Shown here piece by piece: positions 7,118-15,982 of a stretch of 32,329 bases of DNA. Source of the stretch: Candidatus Shapirobacteria bacterium GW2011_GWF2_37_20. GTDB lineage: Bacteria > Patescibacteriota > Microgenomatia > UBA12405. Positions within the stretch are counted from its first letter, which is position 1. Each line of letters opens with the position of its first letter. The stretch lies in the NCBI GenBank assembly GCA_000989305.1, contig LBTB01000007.1:1-32329 (forward strand), written 5' to 3'. A program made the position numbers and the translations under genes. The notes beneath the pieces are model-generated. The model was not told the DNA's origin. It did no database searches and saw nothing but the letters and a program-made list of their open reading frames with translations.

Positions 7118-8695
7118 ATGTCAGAAGAACAAAAAAGACTCCTCGAAAAACAATTATGGGCTGTAGCAAATATTCTTCGTGGCAAAATGAATGCAGACGA
7201 GTATCGAAACTACATTTTGGGGTTTATTTTTTATAAATACCTTTCGGAAAAGTTAGAACGGTACATCAACGAAAAACTTTTAAATCGGGAAGGTTTTACT
7301 TTTGCCGATATTAAAGAAGACACAAAACAAGGGAAAGCGATCTTGAATGAGGTAAAAAAAGCATGTGTTATTCATTTGGGTTTCTTTTTAAAACCTTCAA
7401 GTTTGTTTGACTATCTTGTTAAAAAAGGAAATGGAGAAATCGAAGGTCAAGACACCTTTATACTCGAGGATTTAAAAAATGTGCTCAATGCAATTGAGCA
7501 AACATCTATGGGCACCGCCAGCGAGGATGATTTTAAAGGCTTGTTTGATGACGTAGTTCTCACATCTCCCAAACTTGGTAAAACTGAACATAAAAAAAAC
7601 GAAGTCATAGTTGAAGTACTCTCCAAGTTAAGTGAGATAGATTTCAAATTGGAGGATTCAAAAAGCGATTTACTGGGTGACGCGTATGAATATCTAATCG
7701 GTGAGTTTGCTGCCGGTGCTGGTAAAAAAGGTGGCGAATTTTATACACCTGCTCAGGTGTCTAGATTGTTGGCTATGATCGTGACCGATGGTAAGAAACG
7801 AATAAAATCTGTTTACGATCCTACTTGTGGCTCTGGATCTCTCTTGCTCAGAATTGGTGATTACACCAATGTGTCGATGTATCTGGGGCAAGAGCTTAAT
7901 CCTACAACTTACAATCTCGCCCGCATGAATATGATTCTTCATGGAGTGCACTTTGACAATTTCAGCATTCGTCAAGGGGACACTCTAGTTGATGATATGC
8001 ACTTAGATTTACAGGCGGAAGCGGTAGTAGCCAATCCTCCATTTTCAGCGAAATGGAAAGGTGATAGTGATCCCGTTTTGGCTGCTGATGAACGTTTTAC
8101 TCAATACGGTAGATTAGCGCCCAAGGGTGCAGCTGACTTTGCCTTCGTAACCCACATGTTGTATCACCTTGCAGATAATGGGGTAATGGCCGTAGTGCTA
8201 CCTCATGGGGCACTTTTTCGCTCTGGAGCAGAAGAACATATCAGAAAATATATTATTGAAAAACAAAATTATCTCGATGCGGTAATAGGATTGCCCGCCG
8301 ATCTCTTTTACGGAACAGGAATTCCAGCAACAGTTCTTGTTTTTAAAAAATGTCGTAAAGACAATGAAGATATTTTATTCATTGATGCCTCAAAAGAGTT
8401 TGAAAGAGGTAAGAGTCAAACTAGACTAACCGGCGAAAATATTGAAAAAATATTCAGCACATACAAAGAAAGAAAAGAAATTGAAAGGTATTCTCATAAA
8501 GCAACAATAGAAGAGGTTAGAGAAAATGAATACAACTTAAATATTCCAAGATACGTAGATACTTTTGAGGAAGAGTTAGAAATTGACATAAAGCAAATTT
8601 CACAAGACTTTAAAGAAGTTTATAAAAAAGAGAAAATTTTGCACGACAAGATATCTAAGTTTTGTGATGAGTTAAAAATAGATAAGCCTTTTTGA
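7118..8695 (+). CDS. hsdM: Type I restriction-modification DNA methyltransferase (M subunit)
   Basis: GGEFYTPAQVSRLLAMI, YDPTCGSGSLLLRI, AVVANPPFSAKW. Confidence 0.96.
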   Translation: MSEEQKRLLEKQLWAVANILRGKMNADEYRNYILGFIFYKYLSEKLERYINEKLLNREGFTFADIKEDTKQGKAILNEVKKACVIHLGFFLKPSSLFDYLVKKGNGEIEGQDTFILEDLKNVLNAIEQTSMGTASEDDFKGLFDDVVLTSPKLGKTEHKKNEVIVEVLSKLSEIDFKLEDSKSDLLGDAYEYLIGEFAAGAGKKGGEFYTPAQVSRLLAMIVTDGKKRIKSVYDPTCGSGSLLLRIGDYTNVSMYLGQELNPTTYNLARMNMILHGVHFDNFSIRQGDTLVDDMHLDLQAEAVVANPPFSAKWKGDSDPVLAADERFTQYGRLAPKGAADFAFVTHMLYHLADNGVMAVVLPHGALFRSGAEEHIRKYIIEKQNYLDAVIGLPADLFYGTGIPATVLVFKKCRKDNEDILFIDASKEFERGKSQTRLTGENIEKIFSTYKERKEIERYSHKATIEEVRENEYNLNIPRYVDTFEEELEIDIKQISQDFKEVYKKEKILHDKISKFCDELKIDKPF

Positions 8696-8697
8696 AT

Positions 8698-9915
8698 ATG
8701 ATTACTTCACGAACAAAAAAAATACAACAACAAGATATACCAAAGCTTCGTTTTAAAAATTTTGACGACACTTGGAATGAAAAAGAATTAGGTGATTTAT
8801 TTATTGAAAGATCAGAGAGAGGTGGTGGTGAAAAATACAATCTTCTGTCAATAACATTAAGAGATGGCATAAAAAAACAAGAATCTTCTAACAAAACTGA
8901 TAATTCTAGTGAAGATAAAAGCAACTATAAAATTGTTCGTGTCGGTGATATTGCGTACAACACAATGAGAATGTGGCAGGGAGCATCTGGGGTCTCTGAT
9001 TTAGAAGGAATTGTAAGTCCCGCATATACTGTCGTTAAACTAAAAAGTGGTTGTGTTGATTTCTATAAATATCTTTTTAAAAAACCACGCACAATATTTG
9101 ATTTTTATCGTTATTCTCAAGGACTTACATCTGATACCTGGAATTTGAAGTATAAACATTTTTCAGAAGTTGCGGTAAAGATACCTGATAAACAAGAGCA
9201 AGAAAAAATCGCTTCTTTTTTAGAGTCGGTAGATAAGTTTATTGAAAATCTACAAACACATAAAGAATATTTGCTTGAATATAAAAAAGGAATGATGCAA
9301 AAAATTTTCTCCAAAGAAATTTGTTTCAGAGATGAGAAAGAAAATCTGTATCCAGATTGGAAGAAGAAGAAACTGAGTGACTTTTTGATTGAAAGAAATG
9401 AACAAGTTCCTAAAAGTGACCAGTATCCTTTAATGGCCTTTGTGGCATATAAGGGAGTGACACCCAAAGGAGAAAGATACAATCGGGAGTTTCTAGTTAA
9501 TGATAATGAAAACAAAAAATACAAACGAACAGAATATGGTGATTTTATTTATAGTTCAAATAACCTTGAAACTGGCTCTATAGGTCTAAATTGTTTTGGT
9601 TTCGCAAGCATTTCACCTGTTTACAGTATTTTTAAGATTACAGAATCGTGTGACCACAAATTTATGGGTAGTTATTTAGTTCGTAAAAGCTTTATAAATA
9701 AAATGATTAGATACAGACAAGGTGTAGTATATGGACAATGGAAAATTCACGAATCAGATTTTTTAAGGATCGAAGAGAAGATTCCCTCTATAGAAGAGCA
9801 ACAAAAAATCGCTGATTTTTTGTCAGCTATTGATGAATTAATCTCGATTAAACGTGAGCAGATAACCAATGCCGAGCAGTGGAAAAAGGGATTATTACAA
9901 CAAATGTTTGTCTAA
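8698..9915 (+). CDS. hsdS: Type I R-M specificity subunit
   Basis: Two TRD/conserved-helix repeats: IPDKQEQEKIASFLESVDKFIENLQTHKEYLLEYKKGMMQKIF and IPSIEEQQKIADFLSAIDELISIKREQITNAEQWKKGLLQQMF. ATG 8698; an in-frame TTG at 8692 overlaps the hsdM stop. Confidence 0.95.
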   Translation: MITSRTKKIQQQDIPKLRFKNFDDTWNEKELGDLFIERSERGGGEKYNLLSITLRDGIKKQESSNKTDNSSEDKSNYKIVRVGDIAYNTMRMWQGASGVSDLEGIVSPAYTVVKLKSGCVDFYKYLFKKPRTIFDFYRYSQGLTSDTWNLKYKHFSEVAVKIPDKQEQEKIASFLESVDKFIENLQTHKEYLLEYKKGMMQKIFSKEICFRDEKENLYPDWKKKKLSDFLIERNEQVPKSDQYPLMAFVAYKGVTPKGERYNREFLVNDNENKKYKRTEYGDFIYSSNNLETGSIGLNCFGFASISPVYSIFKITESCDHKFMGSYLVRKSFINKMIRYRQGVVYGQWKIHESDFLRIEEKIPSIEEQQKIADFLSAIDELISIKREQITNAEQWKKGLLQQMFV

Positions 9916-9919
9916 CACT

Positions 9920-12715
9920 ATGCCACAATCAGAACTTCAACTAGAAAAAGAGTTAATCGAACAACTAACCACATTAGGTTTTGAGAAAGTTGCATTACCC
10001 GACAATGTAACACTTGAGACAAATTTACGTTCCCAGCTTGAAAAATTTAATGGGATTAAGCTTACCGACAACGAATTCGCTCGGATTATTAATCACCTTC
10101 AAAAAGGTGATCGCTTTCAAAAAGCTAAGACGCTTAGGGACCGTTATTTACTTGCTCGCGATGACGAAAGCACTGTATATATTCGTTTTTTTAACATGGA
10201 CAAATGGTGTAAAAACGAATATCAAGTTACTCACCAACTCACTCAGGCAGGTAAATACGAGAATCGTTATGATGTAACACTACTCATTAATGGCTTGCCA
10301 CTGGTCCAAATTGAACTCAAGCGACGTGGTATGGAAATGAAAGAGGCATTTAATCAGATTCAGCGCTATCACCGCCACTCTTTTACAGGTACCTTATTTG
10401 AATATATTCAAATATTTGTCATTTCTAATGGAGTTAACACTAAATATTTTTCTAATAACCCCAAACAATCATTTGAGCAAACCTTTTTCTGGACTGACGA
10501 AGCGAATCAAAAGATAACCCAACTCAGCGAATTTGCTGACGCATTCTTAGAGAAATGTAAGGTCTCAAGTATGATTGCCGAATACATAATATTAGCTGAG
10601 TCACTGCAGATCCCAATGGTCCTTCGTCCATATCAATACTTTGCGGTCAAAGCTATTGAAAAAAAAGTTAGGGAATCAAATAAAAACGGCTATATTTGGC
10701 ATACAACTGGATCGGGTAAAACTCTTACATCCTACAAAGCAAGCCAAATTCTCTCCCAAATGCCAGAAATCAAAAAGGTTTTATTTGTGGTAGACAGAAA
10801 AGATTTAGACATTCAAACTACCAAAGAATTCAACTCGTTTTCCGATGGTTCAGTTGACGGTACAGATAATACACGCAATTTGGTCAAACAGCTCAAAGAC
10901 CCAAATAGAAAACTAATTGTAACTACGATTCAAAAACTGGATATAGCGATCTCCAGAGCATCATATCTAAGTCAATTCCAATCACTTCTTGATGGTAAAG
11001 TGGTAATAATTTTTGACGAATGTCACCGAAGCCAGTTTGGTTTAACACATGCTCGTATTACTAGTGCCTTCAAAAACGCCCAGTTGTTTGGTTTTACTGG
11101 TACACCCATCTTTGCAGATAATAATATCGGTGGAGTAACCACAGCTGATGTTTTTGGAGAATGTTTACACAAATACATCATCACCCATGCTATAGATGAC
11201 AATAACGTTCTAGGTTTCGCGGTTGAATATGTAGGTAAATACACCCAAAAAGATGCCAATACACTCGACGCCGATATCTTTGCTGAAACACTAGTAGAAG
11301 GTATTGACACTAAGGAGGTACTTGAAAGCGATGAACGGCTGAATAAGATTGCTGATTATGTGTTGGCTGATTGGAAACGCAAGACCAAGAACGGAAAGTT
11401 TAACGCACTCTTTGCTACTCCAAATATTGAAGTTCTCAAAAAATATTACACATTGCTTAAGCAGAAAAAAACAGACGATTTTAAAATGGCCACTATCTTC
11501 ACCTATCAAGCCAATGAAGACGACAGCACCGACATGCTCGATGTAGATATTTTTGCTGGAGAAGGAACTGTTGGTAACCAGCACTCTCGTGATTTTTTGG
11601 AAGGATGTATTTCTGACTATAATGCCCTGTACGGTACCAATTATTCAACAGAGCGTTTTTACGATTATTATCGCAACCTACAACAACGGATTAAAGATAA
11701 AGAGGTCGATTTAGTGCTTGTCGTCAATATGTTTTTAACTGGATTTGACAGCCCAAGACTTAATACCTTATATGTCGACAAAAATTTACGTTATCACGGA
11801 TTGATTCAGGCTTATTCTAGAACGAATCGACTTTTAAACTCTGACAAACCACACGGCAATATTATTTCATTTAGAAATCTCAAACTCAACACCGACAAAG
11901 CGCTAGCATTATTTGGGGACGAAAATGCCAAAGAAATTGTTTTTAAAAAACCATATGAGGAACAAAAAAAGGATTTTAAGGAAAAGTTAACCCAGTTACG
12001 AGAAAAGGTCCCAACAGTTGACTCCGTAGATAGTTTGCAGGGAGAAGAAGAAAAGGCCGTTTTCGTCAAGACTTTTCGTGATTTACTCCGAATTAAATCT
12101 TCACTCGAGACCTTTGCTGGTTTTTCCTTTAATGATTTAGATATTTCTGAGCAAGAGTTTTATGACTATCAGAGCAAGTATTTGGACATTCACGAAGAAC
12201 GAAAAAATCATGACACAGACATTGAATCTATATTAGACCAAATCGACTTTGAACTTGAATTGACGGTACGCGATATTATTGATTTTGATTATATAATTCA
12301 GCTAATAATCGGGCTAAAAGATATAAGTTCTGAGATAATACGTCAGAAAAAGACCGAAGACATTCTCAAACTTTTTGATAGAGACGTGAAGCTTCGTAAG
12401 AAAAAAGACTTGATACGTAAATTTATTGAGGAAAATTTGCCAAAAATTGATAAGGGAGAAAGTGTTGGAAATGCATTTGAAGAGTTCTGGTCGAGTGAAC
12501 GTTCGACTGCTTTGAAAGAGGTCGCTCAATCTGAGAGTATTCCTCTTGAAAAATTCCAGAATGTCATTGGTGAGTATCTTTATACCCAAAAGTTACCCCA
12601 CGACCAAGATATAGTCGATTTATTACCAGAATCTCCAAGAATTATGGAGCGTCAGGGAATTGTTGACCGTATCAAAAATGCAATAGAAAAAATTATTGAT
12701 ATTTTTGAATGGTAA
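9920..12715 (+). CDS. hsdR: Type I R-M restriction subunit
   Basis: QIELKRRGMEMKEAF (nuclease domain), GYIWHTTGSGKTLTSYKA (Walker A), IIFDECHRSQFG, FTGTPIF. Start refined to MPQSELQ at 9920. Confidence 0.96.
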   Translation: MPQSELQLEKELIEQLTTLGFEKVALPDNVTLETNLRSQLEKFNGIKLTDNEFARIINHLQKGDRFQKAKTLRDRYLLARDDESTVYIRFFNMDKWCKNEYQVTHQLTQAGKYENRYDVTLLINGLPLVQIELKRRGMEMKEAFNQIQRYHRHSFTGTLFEYIQIFVISNGVNTKYFSNNPKQSFEQTFFWTDEANQKITQLSEFADAFLEKCKVSSMIAEYIILAESLQIPMVLRPYQYFAVKAIEKKVRESNKNGYIWHTTGSGKTLTSYKASQILSQMPEIKKVLFVVDRKDLDIQTTKEFNSFSDGSVDGTDNTRNLVKQLKDPNRKLIVTTIQKLDIAISRASYLSQFQSLLDGKVVIIFDECHRSQFGLTHARITSAFKNAQLFGFTGTPIFADNNIGGVTTADVFGECLHKYIITHAIDDNNVLGFAVEYVGKYTQKDANTLDADIFAETLVEGIDTKEVLESDERLNKIADYVLADWKRKTKNGKFNALFATPNIEVLKKYYTLLKQKKTDDFKMATIFTYQANEDDSTDMLDVDIFAGEGTVGNQHSRDFLEGCISDYNALYGTNYSTERFYDYYRNLQQRIKDKEVDLVLVVNMFLTGFDSPRLNTLYVDKNLRYHGLIQAYSRTNRLLNSDKPHGNIISFRNLKLNTDKALALFGDENAKEIVFKKPYEEQKKDFKEKLTQLREKVPTVDSVDSLQGEEEKAVFVKTFRDLLRIKSSLETFAGFSFNDLDISEQEFYDYQSKYLDIHEERKNHDTDIESILDQIDFELELTVRDIIDFDYIIQLIIGLKDISSEIIRQKKTEDILKLFDRDVKLRKKKDLIRKFIEENLPKIDKGESVGNAFEEFWSSERSTALKEVAQSESIPLEKFQNVIGEYLYTQKLPHDQDIVDLLPESPRIMERQGIVDRIKNAIEKIIDIFEW

Positions 12716-12727
12716 AAAAAATTAATT

Positions 12728-15286
12728 ATGAAAACTGATCAACAAATACTGAATGAATTGTTGTCCCAAGTGAATTCTGATCCATTCAAAATTATTGAAG
12801 ATACCTTAATAATAAAGCCTAATTTTTCAAGAGAGTCAGTGATTAAATATCTTTCCGAGTTTTCCAATAGAATAAGTGGAGTAGGATTCTTGTCGAATGA
12901 AATAGTAGACCTAATAGTCAGACTGGGTAAGCTATATAAGCCTGGTTCTATATTAGATCCAGCCTGTGGAATGTGTCAGATATTATCAAGGATTGACTAT
13001 TGTAAAGATATAAATGGTTTCGAGTTAAATAGTAAGCTTGCAAAAATTTCTAAAGCACTTAACCCAGACATAAAAATAAAAGCTAATAATTTTTTAAATG
13101 ATGACATTAGAGAAAAATACGATCAAATAATCCTAGTGCCACCATTTGGGATGCGATTACAGATTCTCAATAAGCACGAAACATCAGAAAGCGCGTTTAT
13201 AAAGAAATCATTAAACTTACTTAATAGTAACGGAAGTCTAATTGCTTTAGTTCCTAATGGGTTTTTATTTTCTCCTCGATTTGAGGTTTTAAGGAAATCA
13301 ATTCTTACGGAATATTATTTAGAAGCTGTGATAGAACTTAATTCTGGGGTATTCAAAAATACAGGTATATTAACATCTGTTCTCGTTATAAAAAAAGACA
13401 ATCCCATACATAAAGAAAAAGTATATTTTGGTCAATATAAAAATGATTCACAAACCATCGTTAATAATTTTCAAGAACAAACTGGAGATTTTTGGATAGA
13501 CAGATCTAGACTTAATAATAGAATTGATAGAAGTTTTTTCAACCCTGAATTTGATGATATTGATAAACAATTGTCGGGGATAGAGGTTAAAAAACTAGAA
13601 GAGATTGCTAAATTAATTAGGGGTCCTTATATACCAAGAGAGGAATTGTATGATTCTGGAAATTATTTAGTAATGAGTGGAAAAAATATAAAAGACGGAA
13701 AACTCAATCTAACATCAAACGACAAATATATAAAAGAATACAGTCCACGTCAGGAAAAAGCGTTATTAAGAAAAGGCGACATTGTTGTAAGTCTTATTTT
13801 TAGCGAAAACAAAATTTACATTCACAATTCAGAAGAAAAAATAATTGCCAACAACAATTGTGCAATTATTAGGTCCACAAACCTGGGACCATATCTATCT
13901 TCATATATATCCTCTGTACAAGGCAACCTTTTAATAAAAAAACAGATGGATAGAAAGCGTCATGGTGATGTGATTCCTAGCATCAACATCAGTGACCTTA
14001 GACAATTAATAATTCCGATCGTTTCTATAGATGATCCGAATAGGATTGTCGATCAGAATATTTCTGCCAGTGAAAGATATGCACTAATCGAGTCACTTCT
14101 AGAAGATCAACTTGTAAAGAAAGGTTGGGATGTAAGAGACGAGAGTGGTCCTCCCCATATTTCCTTAGATTTAGGTCTTTATATTAATGGAGAACTGGCT
14201 AGTTTTGTAGAAGTTAAATCTCCTAGAGTAAATCTGGAAAGAGTTGGTACACAAGTTTCCTATGTCATGAACGAAGTAGGAGTAACGACAGCTTTTGTTG
14301 TAAGGGGTAACAATTTATATCGCTTTTCGTTGGGAAAATTTATAGAAATCGATGAGTTTCCTACAGCGACAGAGTTTAATAATATTACCCAGAATAAGGT
14401 TAGCTCCGGTGAAAAATATAATGAATCAATCTCGAATCTTGAAAAAATGGTTAGCCAGCTACTTTCTCAGAACAAAGAACTTATCGAAAGAACAAAAAGA
14501 ATCGAGACTACGGTTAATGAAATAAAGGACATATTAGTCTCACTGCAAAATGACTTTAAGGAAATTAAAAAAGAAGATCGTAAAGAAGAGGAAAAGCTTG
14601 TTTTGCTATATAAAAAAATTGATAAAAGACTGGATGAGAAAAATGAAGAACTGAAAGAAGAAATAGACGCTTATACAGACATTGCTAAATCACTCATAAC
14701 AAATTGGAATAAACTTGAACCCTTGAGTAAGGAATATTATCCTCTTGCTGAGTATTTATATTCCAAACTACAATCCCTGCCCGATATAGATTTTTCACCC
14801 GTTATTCTTCAATACTGTAGAACTATTGAGAACGAACTATTAAGGAAGCTGTTTATTAAATTTACTAAATTTCTGCTAAACAAATATGATCCTCTTGAAG
14901 ACTTTTTAGTTGATGATTTATCTAAAGATGGAAAAGGGAAAGACAAGCCAATAAAACAATTTGCACATATGATCATCCAGTGTAGAGACAAAAATGACGA
15001 CGAAATAAAATACACCTTAGGAACTATGCATTTTATTCTAAATTATGCGGCTTCTCAAAAAAATAAAGAAACGAGTCCTTTAATTAAGGAGTTTGTTGAC
15101 TATATTGAAGATAAATTTGATAGTAAAATCGTACTTTCGACAAATTATTTAAAAGAAATAAAAGATATTATTGACGATTTTAGAAACAAGTGTGCTCACC
15201 CTTCTAAATTAAGTTTTAACGAAGCGAGAGAATGCAAAAAACGAATGCCGATGGATATAAATACTTTTATAGATTGTCAAAAATAA
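12728..15286 (+). CDS. Fusion: degenerate N6-MTase (HsdM-like), TRD-like region, PD-(D/E)XK-like (HSDR_N-like) domain, coiled coil, C-terminal HEPN-like motif
   Basis: LDPACGMCQIL (motif I-like); IILVPPFGM replaces NPPF; KLEEIAKLIRGPYIPREEL..GNYLVMSGKNI (TRD-like); LDLGLYINGELASFVEVKSPR (D..EVK); long charged helix; FRNKCAHP (R-x4-H). Confidence 0.7.
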   Translation: MKTDQQILNELLSQVNSDPFKIIEDTLIIKPNFSRESVIKYLSEFSNRISGVGFLSNEIVDLIVRLGKLYKPGSILDPACGMCQILSRIDYCKDINGFELNSKLAKISKALNPDIKIKANNFLNDDIREKYDQIILVPPFGMRLQILNKHETSESAFIKKSLNLLNSNGSLIALVPNGFLFSPRFEVLRKSILTEYYLEAVIELNSGVFKNTGILTSVLVIKKDNPIHKEKVYFGQYKNDSQTIVNNFQEQTGDFWIDRSRLNNRIDRSFFNPEFDDIDKQLSGIEVKKLEEIAKLIRGPYIPREELYDSGNYLVMSGKNIKDGKLNLTSNDKYIKEYSPRQEKALLRKGDIVVSLIFSENKIYIHNSEEKIIANNNCAIIRSTNLGPYLSSYISSVQGNLLIKKQMDRKRHGDVIPSINISDLRQLIIPIVSIDDPNRIVDQNISASERYALIESLLEDQLVKKGWDVRDESGPPHISLDLGLYINGELASFVEVKSPRVNLERVGTQVSYVMNEVGVTTAFVVRGNNLYRFSLGKFIEIDEFPTATEFNNITQNKVSSGEKYNESISNLEKMVSQLLSQNKELIERTKRIETTVNEIKDILVSLQNDFKEIKKEDRKEEEKLVLLYKKIDKRLDEKNEELKEEIDAYTDIAKSLITNWNKLEPLSKEYYPLAEYLYSKLQSLPDIDFSPVILQYCRTIENELLRKLFIKFTKFLLNKYDPLEDFLVDDLSKDGKGKDKPIKQFAHMIIQCRDKNDDEIKYTLGTMHFILNYAASQKNKETSPLIKEFVDYIEDKFDSKIVLSTNYLKEIKDIIDDFRNKCAHPSKLSFNEARECKKRMPMDINTFIDCQK

Positions 15287-15293
15287 TAACAAC

Positions 15294-15962
15294 ATGTATA
15301 AATTATCGCCTTCTGATTTTGCTTATCTTTATGAAGAATGTAAGCATTGTTATTATCTAAAAATAAAATATGGCATTACTCAGCCAAGCATGCCGATGCC
15401 AGGGGTGTTTTCGGCTTTAAATACCAGAATTCAGGGTTCTTTAGTTGGAAAAAACTTTAACGTTTTATCCCCTAGTTTGCCCGACTGTCAGGTTATTTTC
15501 CAGGAAGGATTTGTTGAATCAATTCCTATTCCCGACACTTCTTGTTTTATTAAAGGTAAGTATGATCTTCTATGTCAGAATTCAGATAGTACTTATACTT
15601 TAGTTGATTTGAAAATAAGCCAAGCGGATGTGGGTAAAATTGAAAAATATAAAACCCAATTAACGGCATATAAATACGCCATGGAGAATCCAAAAAGTAG
15701 TAATCCAATTAAGATTACTAAAATGGGATTATTAATTTTTTATCCCAACACAGTTTCTTTTGAAAATGAGAGTGCTAAGGTTGATTTTCCGCCCAAATGG
15801 TTAGAAATACCCGCCGATGAAGCTGCTTTTGTGAATTTTATTAAAGAAGTTGATAAACTTTTAGCTGGTCCGCTTCCAGCAGATAATCCGGAATGTAAAT
15901 GGTGCAAATATCTTAAGGAGAATAAAGAATCAATGGGTGATCAAGAGAAATTCCCATTTTGA
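15294..15962 (+). CDS. PD-(D/E)XK nuclease, Cas4/RecB-like, with paired Cys
   Basis: FIKGKYDLLCQNSDSTYTLVDLKIS...KYKTQLTAYKYAME core; CKHC at N-terminus and CKWC at C-terminus suggest an Fe-S cluster. Confidence 0.75.
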   Translation: MYKLSPSDFAYLYEECKHCYYLKIKYGITQPSMPMPGVFSALNTRIQGSLVGKNFNVLSPSLPDCQVIFQEGFVESIPIPDTSCFIKGKYDLLCQNSDSTYTLVDLKISQADVGKIEKYKTQLTAYKYAMENPKSSNPIKITKMGLLIFYPNTVSFENESAKVDFPPKWLEIPADEAAFVNFIKEVDKLLAGPLPADNPECKWCKYLKENKESMGDQEKFPF

Positions 15963-15982
15963 TTAAATGCTAATATTGCTTA

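Noticed and set aside
6928-7185. 85-aa minus-strand ORF upstream of hsdM
   Set aside because: Covers the hsdM promoter and start; no recognisable domain; low-complexity translation of AT-rich DNA.
10014-10277. 87-aa plus-strand ORF within hsdR
   Set aside because: Out-of-frame inside a strong CDS.
15294-15962. Calling this ORF cas4 of a CRISPR system
   Set aside because: No cas1/cas2 or array in the window. The fold and Cys pairs are Cas4/RecB-like, but the context is R-M.
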